Part shown: positions 1-9,985 of the stretch, piece by piece
Layout of the letters: each line of letters starts with the position of its first letter
Numbering within the stretch: the first letter of the stretch is position 1
Made by a program: the position numbers and the translations under genes
The notes under the pieces: model-generated
Told to the model about the DNA's origin: nothing
Seen by the model: only the letters and a program-made list of their open reading frames with translations
Database searches by the model: none
Source of the DNA: Notospermus geniculatus
Lineage: Eukaryota > Nemertea > Pilidiophora > Heteronemertea > Lineidae
Length of the DNA: 64,000 nt
Direction: 5' to 3'
Assembly (NCBI GenBank): GCA_002633025.1
Contig: NMRB01001996.1
Location: 19,727-83,726 of the forward strand

Positions 1-155
1 ACCAGGGTACAGTTACAAAGACGCCATCCGACGATGATGATCATGGCGGAGCTAATTGGAAGCATCAACAACCAGTGGCACATTGGCAAGTGCCGCGGCT
101 GTCAGACACTTGTCCATGCCTTGGTCAGACCATGCGCCATTCTGAACGGCTTAAG
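1..155. repeat. dispersed repeat, partial copy at window edge
   Basis: This segment is the reverse complement of about 24535-24710. The shared stretch encodes in one frame a short peptide beginning MMIMAE, conserved in both copies with a few substitutions, so it could be a remnant of a coding exon. No function is recognised. The left edge is cut by the window. Confidence 0.6.
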
Positions 156-224
156 GCGCCTCTCCACGTGAGAATTTTTTCGCGCAAGTTGGCTGTCTAT
201 GGGCATCTCAACTGCGAGCAATAG

Positions 225-300
225 GCCCTAACTAATGGGGTGTTGTTCATCGAATACTTTCTTTCATCAAAAGTCTTACATCTTGATACAACAACAGCGC
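225..300. repeat. short dispersed repeat
   Basis: About 75 bp resembling 47335-47412 and the reverse complement of 23815-23885, around a TAGGCCCTAA start and a TACTTTCTTTCATCAAAAG-like core. The three copies are diverged. The type of element is unknown. Confidence 0.45.
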
Positions 301-516
301 TTGAAATAAGCTGTGGCCATTTTCCAAAACACCCTTACTGGCCCTCTAAAATGATTCTTGTCCAAGGTCATAGATGGCCAACTTCAGCTGACCCAGTTCA
401 TTATTACACCAATCAAATGAAGGCACACAATAGGCCTAGGGTCAGCCAGCCATGGCCCTGGACACTTTAGAGGGCCAGTAAGGGTGTTTTAGTAAATGGC
501 CACAGCTTATTTCAAG
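300..516. mobile_element. hairpin MITE, CTTGAAATAAG ends
   Basis: Inverted repeats of about 50 bp with CTTGAAATAAGCTGTGGCCA ends enclose about 110 bp, and the arms pair with few mismatches. No open frame of note. It is a non-autonomous DNA transposon by structure; the superfamily is unassigned. Confidence 0.75.
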
Positions 517-584
517 CCCTGAACATCCAGGTTTTTAGAGGGAAATTCGAAATGACAGTTCTTAAGGCGAGAGAACCTCTTTAA

Positions 585-1048
585 AGGGCCGGTTTGACGG
601 GCGTTTTTATCGCGCCGATTTTAACGCTGTTGGCGATATCGCATCCAAAACGCCCGTCAAAATGCCAAAAACGCCAACAGCGGGTGACATCGCCAGCGAG
701 TGAAAAAAGCCATGGTAAAACTCGCCAGCGGGAAATCGCTGTAACGCTTCGGCGATAAAATCTCTGGTGAAAACATCAATCGCAGCGAGATGCGATATCG
801 CTCTTCAGATCGTCAGTGAAAATGACCGAAAAGCCACGAGCGATGCCTATCGCTGTAGCGGCAAAAAAGCCATGTCTTCACATGGCTATTTTGTCGCAAG
901 GGATGAAGAATCGCCCGTGAAACGTGACGTCGGCGATAAACCAGCTAGTGAAAACAGTCGATCGACCTACGGTGCGATATCCGTTTTTACTGAGCGCTAA
1001 AAAAGTGGCGATTATCGCGGCGATAAAAACGCCCGTCAAACCGGCCCT
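585..1048. mobile_element. AGGGCCG-family MITE, full length (464 bp)
   Basis: The ends are AGGGCCGGTTTGACGGGCG and its inverse, and both sides carry a TAA duplication (582-584 and 1049-1051). The interior has repeated CGCCAGTGAAAA and GCGATATCGC words. The TAA target duplication is confirmed for this family by an empty site elsewhere (see 2615-2859). A 3 bp TAA/TTA duplication is typical of PIF/Harbinger-type elements, but no transposase is present to confirm that. Confidence 0.8.
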
Positions 1049-1051
1049 TAA

Positions 1052-1441
1052 AGGGCCGGTTTTTATCGCGGCGATTTTAACGCTGTTGACGATATCGCAT
1101 CCAAAACGCCCGTCAAAACGCCAAAAACGCCAACAGCGGGTGACATCGCCAGCGACGCGAAAAAACCATGTTAAATCTCGCCGGCGAGAAATCGCTGTTA
1201 ACGCTTCGGCGATAAATCTCTGGTGAAAACATCAATCGCAGTGAAATGCGATATCGCTCTTCAGATCGCCAGTGAAAATGACCGAAAAGCCACGAGCGAT
1301 GCCTATCGCTGTAGCGGCAAAAAATCATGTCTTCTCATGGCTATTTTGTCGCAAAGGGTGAAGAATCGCCCGTGAAAATTGAAATCGGCGATAAAGCAGC
1401 TAGTGAAAACAGTCCATCGACCTACGGAGCGATATCCGTTT
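1052..1441. mobile_element. AGGGCCG-family MITE, 3' truncated
   Basis: It starts at the TAA shared with the preceding copy and follows it closely, but stops after GATATCCGTTTTT. There it meets unrelated sequence beginning AAGCCCGTGTCACACTG, which resembles the end of another MITE (compare 32469). Confidence 0.7.
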
Positions 1442-1518
1442 TTAAGCCCGTGTCACACTGTGGCGACTTACATGTAGGCGAGTAGCGCAGATTCCAAAGT
1501 GAGGATTCCCCGAACTGG

Positions 1519-1620
1519 AATGAAATGGTCCATGGACCATGTACATACATGTACCTCTCTCTGTCATTACACTATTATGACCAAAGGGGTGAGCACATGG
1601 TCCATGGACCATTTAATTCA
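1519..1620. repeat. short element with two GGTCCATGGACC palindromes
   Basis: The palindrome ATGGTCCATGGACCAT occurs at 1525-1540 and 1597-1612, separated by 56 bp. A half copy in the other orientation lies at 40012-40085 and a diverged one near 10826-10856. Mobility is inferred only from dispersal. Confidence 0.55.
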
Positions 1621-1645
1621 AGTTCGCGGGGATTCGCCCGCCTAA

Positions 1646-1884
1646 AGGGCCGTTTTGACGGGCGTTTTTGTCGCCGCGATAATCGCCACTTTTTTAACGC
1701 TCAGTAAAAACGGATGTCGCTCCGTAGGTCGATCGACTGTTGATCGAGTTTTACCATGGCTTTTTTCTCTCGCTGGCGATGTCACCCGCTGTTGGCGTTT
1801 TTGGGGTTTTGACGGGCGTTTTGGATGCGATATCGCCAACCGCGTTAAAATCGCCGCGATGTAAACGCCCGTCAAATCGGCCCT
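1646..1884. mobile_element. AGGGCCG-family MITE, short form, inverted
   Basis: A 239 bp internally deleted member of the 585-1048 family in the opposite orientation, flanked by TAA (1643-1645 and 1885-1887). The same short form recurs at 2615-2859. Confidence 0.75.
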
Positions 1885-1887
1885 TAA

Positions 1888-2190
1888 AAGGCCCTTTTGA
1901 CGGGCGTTTATATCGCTGCGATTTTAACGCTGTTGGCGATATTGCATCAACGCCCGTGAAAACGCCAAAAACGCCAACAGCGGGTGATATCGCCAGCGAG
2001 AGAAAAAAGCCATGGTAAAAACTCGCCGGCGGGAAGTCGATGTAACGCTTCGGCGATGAAATCTCTGGTGAAAACATCAATCGCAGCGAGATGCGATATC
2101 GCTCTTGAAATCGCCAGTGAAAATGACCGAAAAGCCACGAGCGATGCCTATCGCTGCAGCGGCAAAAAAGCCATGTGTTCACATGGCCCG
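1888..2190. mobile_element. AGGGCCG-family MITE, truncated
   Basis: It begins at the TAA shared with the previous element and matches the left half of the long form until about 2187, then runs into the repeat that is also found at 25131. Confidence 0.65.
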
Positions 2191-2191
2191 C

Positions 2192-2940
2192 CTCCATCTT
2201 TGCCGCTCCGTTCCAGCCGCGCTCCACTCCACAAAGTGGAATGAGCGCCGCGGGAGTTGAGCGGCAAAGACGGGAACCAGTCACAGGCGATATCGCCAGG
2301 GATCGACTTGCGAGCCACCGCAGACAAGGCGACGCCCCTCTTGTGTGCGCAGAACACGGACTCTCTTCCAACAACTCTATCAATAGTCCATTTCCACTGA
2401 AGCTAGGCGTACACATTCGGCAAAACTCAATGCGGACAAGGGGTGTTTTCAAAGTCGCCTGACCCAACGCTTCTGGACTCGTCAATCAGCCGGGTCAGTC
2501 GACTCTAAAATCACCCCTACCGCATTGAGATTTGCCGTCAATGTGGGCCTGGCTTTACGGCCTGCTCGGCTGGCATAAAGCGTGCCGTGCCCGGCCCGGG
2601 TCGAGCACGAATAAAGGGCCGATTTGACGGGCGTTTACATCGCGGCGATTTTCACGCTGTTGGCGATATCGCATCCAAAACGCCCGTCAAACCCCCAAAA
2701 CGCCAACAGCGGGTGACATCGCCAAGGAGAGAAGCCAAGGAGAGAGCCATGGTAAAACTCGATCAACAGTCGATCGACCTACGGAGCGATATCCGTTTTT
2801 ACTGAGCGTAAAAAAGTAGCGATTATCGCGGCGATAAAAACGCCCGTCAAAACGGCCCTTAAACTGTGCTAGTGGAAAGAGGTTTATGTCTCCTGTTGCT
2901 CGGTAGTCTCCTGTTCCATGGAGGCTTCAACCGCTTGATC
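2192..2940. repeat. dispersed repeat, copy A (interrupted)
   Basis: Matches 25131-25625 almost base for base, including GCGATATCGCCAGGGATCG and a self-complementary stretch around GGGTCAGTCGAC. The match is interrupted only by the 245 bp MITE at 2615-2859. The repeat itself contains TAGACTGGTTCCC-type hairpin parts that recur through the window. Confidence 0.75.
2615..2859. mobile_element. AGGGCCG MITE with proven TAA target duplication
   Basis: 245 bp with AGGGCCGATTTGACGGGCG inverted ends, flanked by TAA at 2612-2614 and 2860-2862. The paralogous repeat at 25541-25547 reads GATAAAC without the element, so the empty site holds a single TAA. This fixes both boundaries and the 3 bp duplication. 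Confidence 0.9.
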
Positions 2941-3135
2941 GACAAAATACAATCATGATAAAATAGGCCTACTGCCCACCCAAGCTAAACTGCAGTAACT
3001 CCATTTTTTGCGAAATTAAGATAGCTTCTATTCTACCATTTAAAACACTGAATGAGTCAATCAGGCCACTATCTGGCAAGCTATTAGGGTACTAAAAGTG
3101 CAGTATCTCCAATACAAGCCTTCTACCCAAGTTAA

Positions 3136-4380
3136 AGGGAGACATCCGAATGATATTGCCCGGCGGGCACTCTTTGCCATAACGCATAGCGCCATCTATT
3201 AATCTACGGTGACACTACACTAATCAAAACAAAAACACAGGCCCCGAGAGAGCTATCAGTAAGTTTAGAACACGTATCTAATAAAAAATAGTGCCAAAGG
3301 CATTGTGCCCGCTTGGCTTTTTTAGCACAGTCTGAGTGGTGGAAAGCATAAGCCATATCAGAATCCCATACAAGCCATCTTTGACAATATCTGTGATCAA
3401 AGCGTACATAGCAGATTTTGCGAGTTTGGTTTTGGAGTAAGGGGCCCTATGGGAACTATCTTGGGAAAAAAGACGGCTTCATTGGCAAAGTCAAGAATTA
3501 GATTTCACCAATACTTCGTCAGGAAGTCACTACAACCTAGAGGTAAATACGTACAAAGGTTCAATACAATAGCTCAAACGATTATCAAAATATAGCCCTT
3601 TTAAGTTTTTCACAAAACGCCCCCTATCTACCAAAATAGTAATCGCATCGCACCCAAAATCGAACTTGACCTAGATTTTTTGGTCATACACACCTTTATG
3701 CAATATGAAAATGATCCTTCAAAAACTGAAGGCACTATCCATCTGACAAGGAAAAATTTGAAATTTTCGTTTTGGCCCCCTAGTGGCAAAGTGGAGAATC
3801 AGATTGCACCGAAACTTCGTGTGCAAGTCACCACAAGGTAGAGGTACATGCATACAAAGTTTCATCGTGATAGCTCGAGCCATTCGATTTTTTCACAAAA
3901 CGCCCCCTACTGGCCAAAGTAGGAATCGTATCGCACCCAAAATCGAACTTGACCTAGATTTTGTGGTCATACACACCCACATGCAATATGAAAATGATCC
4001 ATCAAAAACTGAAGGCGCTATCCATCTGACAAGGGAAAAGTTTACGGACACACGCACGCACGCACGCACGCACGCACGCACTAACGCACGCACGACAGAC
4101 CACCACTAAAGGCGCCAAGCACAGCATAAGCCCTTTTGGCCTATGGGCCAAGCGGGCTAAAAACGCTAGTTTGTTAAATACACACCCCGAGCTCACGAAT
4201 TCGGGGGTGTATTTTCTACAAACGAGGTTTTTTTGGGTTAGATGCGTGTTCTGAACTCACTGAGCTCTCTCGGGGCCTGTGCCATAACGCACCGCGCCAT
4301 CTGTTAATCGACCGCGACACCACGCTAATCAAAACAAAACAAAGAGTGCCCGCCTGGCAATATCTTTCGGATGTCTCCCT
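3136..4380. mobile_element. 1.25 kb TTAA-flanked transposon
   Basis: Terminal inverted repeats start AGGGAGACATCCGA and extend, imperfectly, for over 100 bp (3136-3270 against 4250-4380). Both sides carry TTAA (3132-3135 and 4381-4384), as in piggyBac or Kolobok elements. Inside are two tandem 285 bp modules (3641 and 3926 registers) and an ACGC microsatellite. No transposase frame is visible, so it is non-autonomous. Confidence 0.75.
4047..4097. repeat. (ACGC)n microsatellite
   Basis: About twelve ACGC units with one ACTA interruption, inside the preceding transposon. It produces spurious open frames on both strands. Confidence 0.9.
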
Positions 4381-4407
4381 TTAAACTGCAACATCTGACA
4401 CCGTCCC

Positions 4408-4451
4408 AAGCTAAACTGCAGTAAGTAGTGCAACTTACTGCAGTTTAGCTT
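4408..4451. repeat. 44 bp perfect hairpin
   Basis: Arms AAGCTAAACTGCAGTAAGT and inverse enclose a 6 nt loop. A single arm copy also lies near 2985-3000, on the other side of the 1.25 kb transposon. Confidence 0.8.
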
Positions 4452-4728
4452 GCGGAAAGGATCACAACACTACCCTTTGAGGTCTGAACGGCATTGAAAA
4501 TTCCGTCTACTTGTGTTTCCAAGACCATTAATCCTCGTATACATGGCTGAACCTCGTACCAACAGTCATTTAGTGGTGGCGGAGGGGGGCATTCTATAAC
4601 AGTGTTCACAAAACAAGGCTGTGACCGAGTAACCGGGGGTGCATTTAAAATCATGCCTTAGTAAAACTAAATGCCCCCGGGGCATCCTATAACATATTTT
4701 TCTGTTGTAGAGGGTGAATTCGATAATA

Positions 4729-5793
4729 TCACACCTGTAGATTGGGCAATAATTTTTTGCACCTAGATTTGCAGGTAATGGACGAAAAACGACACAGCCC
4801 CCTTAAACCAGCTCTAAATTGTCTACTTGTAGCGCTGTATATGAAAATGTTCACGAAAGCATTCAACTGAAACAAGAAATGAGAAATATAATACAGGCTA
4901 TACCAAATATTGTACAAAAATGTTCCCCTTACCAGCGAGACCGATAAGTATCTGAGAATTAGGGAGCTTATTTGGAATAAAGCATCGGGTGTTTCCAGTA
5001 AAATGAACACTATTACAACTACTAACACCATTGTTGTGGCTGTGTCGGCCTGTTTCGTACGGATGCCTGAATTGAGCTTCATTTGGTCCTTACTTCTCTT
5101 TCTGAGAGTAGCTATCACGCGGATGGTAATTACCAAAAGAAAGGAGATGGGAATAGTAGAATTCATAACTACGTGCATAATGTTAAGATATCCGGTCCTG
5201 TATGCAGGAGTATTGTAAAACGCTGAACGGCGCTCTTTCGGCCGCTTTCTTCCCACACAAGGATCGTATTTATAGTCGACAGTATAACCAAAGATGATTG
5301 GGACGCGGTACACACATGAACCGAGAAGTATACAGGCGACAGAAATATATGCATTGCGGTTTGTACAAAATACAGCAGCCTGTAATGGCCTGCACACAGC
5401 TATGTACCGCTCCAAGGCAACGTACATAACAAGATAGATAGACGAAGTCTTCGCAAACCGAAGGATGGCGTAAAGATACCCATAGGCCAAGTTGTGAAAT
5501 TCCATGAAAGTATTCATCAACACGAAGTGATAATGCATTCGTTTCATTGTATTACTGAAAAATTCTATGATCAAATTGATGCTGTCCACGACGGCTAAAG
5601 CTCGGAATACGATACATCTCGATGTGTAAGGCCTTTCGTTCCTGAAGACTACGAAGGACAAAGAATTCCCGACGAGGCCCAGGGGCACATATTGACAAAA
5701 ACTGTATAAATTTACGGTGAGAAGTTCCCGTCCCCTCCACGCAGGATTGTAGGTGTTTTCTGCCGAAACAAATATTGTATTTTGTATAGTCAT
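4729..5793 (-). CDS. GPCR copy 1: FMRFamide-receptor-like, chimeric N-terminus
   Basis: A 354 aa open frame for a class A, peptide-receptor-like GPCR. From VPLGLVGNSL (TM1) to the RFSS tail it follows the other array members, with D in TM2 (VVDSIN), ERY after TM3, P in TM5, ETP in TM6 and NIFIY in TM7. Its first 35 residues are unrelated to them. The DNA at 5689-5860 instead matches a repeat at 24361-24535, and homology to the normal 5' flank resumes at 5861. The normal glycosylated N-terminus, its cysteine and the first part of TM1 are therefore lost. The C-terminus also differs: it reads past the usual stop, is cysteine and lysine rich, and ends NLQV. It may be a pseudogene kept open by chance or a chimeric receptor; the sequence cannot decide. 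Confidence 0.65.
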   Translation of the reverse strand: MTIQNTIFVSAENTYNPAWRGRELLTVNLYSFCQYVPLGLVGNSLSFVVFRNERPYTSRCIVFRALAVVDSINLIIEFFSNTMKRMHYHFVLMNTFMEFHNLAYGYLYAILRFAKTSSIYLVMYVALERYIAVCRPLQAAVFCTNRNAYISVACILLGSCVYRVPIIFGYTVDYKYDPCVGRKRPKERRSAFYNTPAYRTGYLNIMHVVMNSTIPISFLLVITIRVIATLRKRSKDQMKLNSGIRTKQADTATTMVLVVVIVFILLETPDALFQISSLILRYLSVSLVRGTFLYNIWYSLYYISHFLFQLNAFVNIFIYSATSRQFRAGLRGLCRFSSITCKSRCKKLLPNLQV

Positions 5794-5860
5794 TGCGCGG
5801 TTGGGCGCGACAAAGTCACGTGCACGTTTCCATCACGGTACCGCGTGACGGCCCAGTCTG
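5689..5860. repeat. foreign tract replacing the 5' end of GPCR copy 1
   Basis: A 172 bp tract homologous to 24361-24535. It replaces about 210 bp of the normal gene start and leader; in copy 5 the equivalent stretch is about 27344-27556. Sharp homology switches on both sides suggest a template-switch or conversion-like event rather than transposition. Confidence 0.7.
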
Positions 5861-6503
5861 TCAACGGGCATGAAATAATAACAGGTTTGTACGGTGCAGG
5901 ACACGGCTTCCTACCGGACTCGAACCCGCCGTTCGAGTCCGAATTCGAACACAACGGCGTGTGATATAACTGAGGTTAGGAACACCAGTTATTACGGGAG
6001 TCACTGTAGCAACTGGGGAATCAAAACCAGATTTGAGGTTATATTTGTCCAGGTTTTAGAAGAACCACCCCAAGTTGGTTGATTCTAAAAGAGGAACAAA
6101 AATAGCCTTGAAAATAAGTTGATTCCCCACGATGTGTAGGCCTACTGTGTATTCACTTGTCACTTGTAAGACGGTCTGTAGCAGTAATGTTAAACTCCCT
6201 CGCGAGAGATGTGGTTCATGTTTGTAGACGTAGTATTTCTATATCTTGAAGGGTTATAATCGGCGAGTATAGTCTCGGTCACCCAGCCGCTGTTTCGAAT
6301 CTGGGAATCCGTATTGCATTACTGTGGAACGAAACGGCTGGCCGCGCAAGACTACACGCAGCATTGGGGATTCCCCGAACCTCGATACAGGATAATGCTA
6401 TAATGTGTGGTTGTATGGTTCTATACATTACGCACGCCTGTAAACGAGGTTGCACTAAAATTCGGCCGAACTGGAAGTGATTAGCTGTGCATACTGTGCG
6501 GCT
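5861..6503. repeat. duplicon 5' flank, unit 1
   Basis: Non-coding flank shared with the units upstream of GPCR copies 2 (14940 onward) and 5 (27550 onward). It includes a CGGACTCGAACCCGCCG stretch whose complement contains a tRNA B-box-like GGTTCGAGTCC. Relative to unit 2 it lacks two complete MITEs and the left part of a third. Confidence 0.7.
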
Positions 6504-6507
6504 TTAA

Positions 6508-6874
6508 AGCCCAACAGTATGCAATAGTTGACTCTCTCTCCCTCCCCACCTCAATAAGACTAGTCCCGTATCCTGTACGTGCATAGCCAGTGATGACACT
6601 AAGGCTTGGCTCGTAGGTACCAGTCAACACAACAACATCGTAGCTTCATCACTTCACAACTTCAACGTGGCGTTATAGCGTGAATAACCCTTCATCAGGT
6701 GAGGACACTTGCTTCAACTCACTTTTATATGTCGTAGAACACACACATTACCTTACTGGTAATTTAGATCATTCTGATCGGTCGATTTGAACGGTCTTGG
6801 CGAGCACGTTGACCAAAGGTGAAAGGTTACGTCGGCCGGCGCGAGATTCAAAACCTAATGCATAGTGTTGGGCT
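6508..6874. mobile_element. TTAA-flanked MITE, AGCCCAACAGTATGC ends
   Basis: Inverted ends AGCCCAACAGTATGC and GCATAGTGTTGGGCT lie between TTAA at 6504-6507 and TTAA at 6875-6878. Each TTAA also borders a neighbouring MITE, so it is one bead in a chain. Confidence 0.75.
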
Positions 6875-6878
6875 TTAA

Positions 6879-6967
6879 AGGAGCACGGTATGTGATCTCT
6901 TTGTGACATATTGCCTGCCGACGTAGAGGGAGCCACCTAGCGGCAGCAATACGCACTACAAAAAAAC
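6879..6967. mobile_element. GGAGCACGG MITE, left part, interrupted
   Basis: Left half of the family seen whole at 16177-16393 and 28913-29123. It is split here by the 3.28 kb transposon and resumes at 10249-10335. Confidence 0.75.
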
Positions 6968-7730
6968 GGGTATTCGAAAAACCTGGATGACTGGATGACT
7001 GGATTTACTGGATTGTGCATCATTGCTCACTGCCGCCTGAACTAATTCATTAAAGCTGAACTACATGAACAAAAACACCACAGTGCCGTAGTATGGTGGT
7101 CTTCTGGGCCCGTATGCATAAGTAGAATAAGGGAGGTAGAGCGTATTCCATGTATACCTTATAACGTTACGTTATACCTGGAATAAGGTCTACCTATGCG
7201 GTAGAGCTCTATACGAAAACGGCAGTTGATAATGGCTTCAAGGTCGCGAATCCATTTGAAGACTTTGTGAACCGGCGTTTCCTTCTATGTAACGGAAGCC
7301 TTATGCATACGGGCCCTGGACCGCAAACACCATTCGAAGTACCTCCAGAACATGATAGACTATCGGCCTGTTTAGCAACGCCACTGTATTCAATCTTTTG
7401 CCATAGTCTTGTTATTTGAAAATACATTTTCGCAGAAACGCACTGTATAGGGGCTTACTGGAATTTGCGCAAAATCAAAATGCGCAATGGGAAAATGCGC
7501 AACAGAATTGACCTCGATCCAGGCTTTCTTGTGCGTCGGATAGCATTGTGTGGGTAGTCTGGCCTCGAGTTTTGGGATTCCCAGAAGGGCGCATGCATTA
7601 TGTTGAGACGCACTCTGATGTGTGGATCGATATCAACTCGTGACAACCCACTCAACAGCGCGAAGCGGCTCAGCGAGTATAATTGTTAGGCCTACGTCAG
7701 TACTTGTGTGTGTGAATGAATGACCAATGA

Positions 7731-7954
7731 TAGGGAGTTTTCGCAAAGCACCCGAAACGCCAACGCCAACGCCAAACCCATTGTTCGATGCCACGAAGAG
7801 AGGAGCGAACAAAGCTCTATAATAGAGAGTTTTCGCAAAGCCCCCGAAACGCCGACGCGAACGCCTAAACCATTGTTCGATGCCACGAAGAAGACACCGA
7901 ACAAAAAGATAGGCGTTCGCTTTGACGTTTCGGTGGCTTTGCGAAAACTCGCTA
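7731..7954. mobile_element. fold-back insert, GAGTTTTCGCAAAG ends
   Basis: Ends TAGGGAGTTTTCGCAAAGC and GCTTTGCGAAAACTCGCTA enclose a third internal copy of the end at about 7828. It interrupts one arm of the 1.57 kb element; the other arm (8700-8760) is continuous at this point. The ends resemble the GAGGTTTCGCAA hairpins at 46.5 and 59.8 kb. Confidence 0.7.
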
Positions 7955-8088
7955 ATATGAAAAATCCCGTAGCAAAACAAAAGCAGATAGGAAGAACTGT
8001 GGTCCCAACAAGGAGGTTTGGGGGTTCCCGAGAGTGCGTGAGTTCACTCACTGACTATAATATTCCATAAGTTTGTACCATAACTAAT

Positions 8089-8240
8089 ACGTGCTGTACA
8101 CGATCAAATTTTTCACCCAATTTTTGGTAAATTCTGATTCCGGGCCTATTGGGGCTTCAGTGTATAAACCCGCATGTAGGCCTTTACTGAGCATATATTC
8201 AGAAAATTGGAAGAACATTTTGATCGTGTACAGCGGGCAT
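8089..8240. mobile_element. MITE with GCTGTACACGATCAAA ends
   Basis: Inverted ends around GTGCTGTACACGATC and GATCGTGTACAGCGGGC. Other members lie at about 8480-8602 and 21247-22312. Confidence 0.7.
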
Positions 8241-8479
8241 TACCATAAGTGATGGGCTTACTGGAATTTGCGCAAAATCAAAATGCGCAATGGAAAAATG
8301 CGCAAAGGGGAGATATCATTATTCTAAAACACACCATTAGAAGATTAGACTTACGTTCGAATCTCGCCAATCATGTTTCATGTCCCATGGACCCCAGATG
8401 TGATCATCGTTCTTGAACGCTCATGCATACGGTTTCGCGTGATCAGTCCGTTACTTTTGGTAATGCCGCTGTAGAGGAT

Positions 8480-8602
8480 GAAATTTTCATCCAATTTTCT
8501 GAATATGCTCAATAAAGGCCTACATGCGCGCTTATACACTGAAGCCCCAATAGGCCCGGAATTTCGGGGAAAATGGATTTGATCGTGTACAGTGGGCATG
8601 AG
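8480..8602. mobile_element. second copy of the GTACACGATC MITE
   Basis: Shares the TATGCTCAATAAAGGCCTAC and TACACTGAAGCCCC interior with 8089-8240, in the opposite orientation. The left terminus is eroded. Confidence 0.6.
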
Positions 8603-9034
8603 TTATGGTTCAAACTTATGGAATATTTAATGCAAATACATGTATCAGTGAGTGAACCGTCGCGCACTCTCGCCGGGGAACCCCCAAACCCCTTGTTGGG
8701 ACCACAGTCCTTCCTATCTGCTTTTGTTTTTGTATGGGATTTTTCATATTGTTCATTCATTCACACACACAAAATTGACGTAGGCCTAACCATACTCGCT
8801 TATAGCGAAGCGGCTCACTGGGCTGTCACGAGTTAATATAGATCCACACATCAGAGTGAGTCTCAACATAATGCATGCGCCGTTCTGGGAATCCCAAAAC
8901 TCGAGCCCAGGCTACCAACGCAATGTTATCGGACCCGCAAGAAAGCCTGGAGCGAGGTCAATTCTGTTGCGCATTTTCCCATTGCGCATTTTGATTTTGC
9001 GCAAATTCCAGTAAGCCCTGTATAGGATATGAGC

Positions 9035-9340
9035 AACAATACGGACATGACTCGCGTGATGTGTGTGTATTTGTAGAAAGAATATTTAAATGATTACAAT
9101 AATTATGGCCGAAGAAATAAAATAAGAATTATCCTCAACATGTATGTAATTGCACACAATGACGTTGATGAACGTAAGATGAGCATTGTATTGTTTTTGA
9201 ATGCATAAATGTTGCTTGAACGATACCATAAATTTCAACAAGAGATGATTACTATAGAATAGTGATTGACTTTCCACTCTAGTCCGGGAAGAACCTACTG
9301 CCTTAGAACTGCGGGCGTCATTGGACGACACCTCAGTCTG
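9035..9340. repeat. transposon-interior repeat, copy 1 of 3
   Basis: Reverse complement of the interior seen at 31500-31740 and 45060-45310, sharing GCATTCAAAAACAATAC and TATTTTATTCC-type words. It belongs to the 3.28 kb transposon family. Confidence 0.65.
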
Positions 9341-9349
9341 GACGTCACT

Positions 9350-9985
9350 TAGTCTCGCGTCACCAGCCTCTCTCTCTTACAGGAGAGAGTCTGACTTTTT
9401 AGCACGGAAGGAACGACTATCCATGGTCATCGATTGCTGGAATAAGCCGATTGTACAATAGGACTTACATTTTGTGCCATGGATTAAGCTGCATTTAGCT
9501 GACACGCGGAATGCGGTATAGGGCCGCGGAATCCCCGGCGGAAGCGATTTGTTGTATGAGAAATGCATTGAACTTTCCGCTTACCGCGTTCCGCAATCCG
9601 CATACCGCGTGCAGCTAAATCCAGCTTTAGGTCACTTCCGACCAGGGAGTCGAAGTTCAGCCAGACGGTAAATCGATCCTGATACAATACAATTCCACTT
9701 TATTTCATCAGCGATCCACCTCAAACGGCCAGGCTCGATCGCTGTCTACATATCACTCGGTGAAAACCACGATAAAACGTGTTGAAAAGGTAACATTCCT
9801 TCGGACTATTTCGTTCCTTGTTCGTTCATCATGCGTTTCATGGGCGCAGCCATGTTTAATCAGCCGTTGGTCAATCAGATTCGGATGCTCTGAGCTGGAC
9901 AATCGCCACCTGGCGGTAACGAAAGTTTTGGCCTTTGCTACCAGACTCTCTCCTGTAAGAGAGAGAGGCTGGTGACGCGAGACTA
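9350..9985. mobile_element. 636 bp element with proven 9 bp target duplication
   Basis: Ends TAGTCTCGCGTCACCAGCC and inverse form arms of about 45 bp. It is flanked by GACGTCACT at 9341-9349 and 9986-9994. The two paralogous host repeats (near 31450 and 44993) read CCAGTGACGTCTGCAG without an insert, confirming an empty 9 bp site. A 9 bp duplication points to a Mutator-like element, without a transposase to confirm it. The right part recurs at 63235-63390. Confidence 0.85.
9486..9628. mobile_element. hairpin MITE nested in the 9 bp TSD element
   Basis: Arms AAGCTGCATTTAGCTG and CAGCTAAATCCAGCTT with CGCGGAATGCGG repeats inside. It resembles a fold-back with GCGG-rich arms. Confidence 0.65.

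Larger units (their letters stand above)
7451..9017. mobile_element. 1.57 kb hAT-like element, nested
   Basis: GGGCTTACTGGAATTTGCGC and its inverse start and end the element, and the arms can be followed for several hundred bases (about 7451-7730 against 8680-9017). It is flanked by CTGTATAG at 7443-7450 and 9018-9025, an 8 bp duplication as in hAT elements. A third copy of the terminus lies inside at 8254-8310, so internal rearrangement has occurred. No transposase frame is seen. Confidence 0.75.

Noticed and set aside
1751-2485. 244-codon minus-strand frame
   Set aside because: It runs through several nested MITEs and a host repeat; its peptide is the translation of repeats that have other frames in other copies.
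3783-4109. 108-codon frame with a repetitive RTHARTHA-like end
   Set aside because: Translation of the ACGC microsatellite within a transposon.
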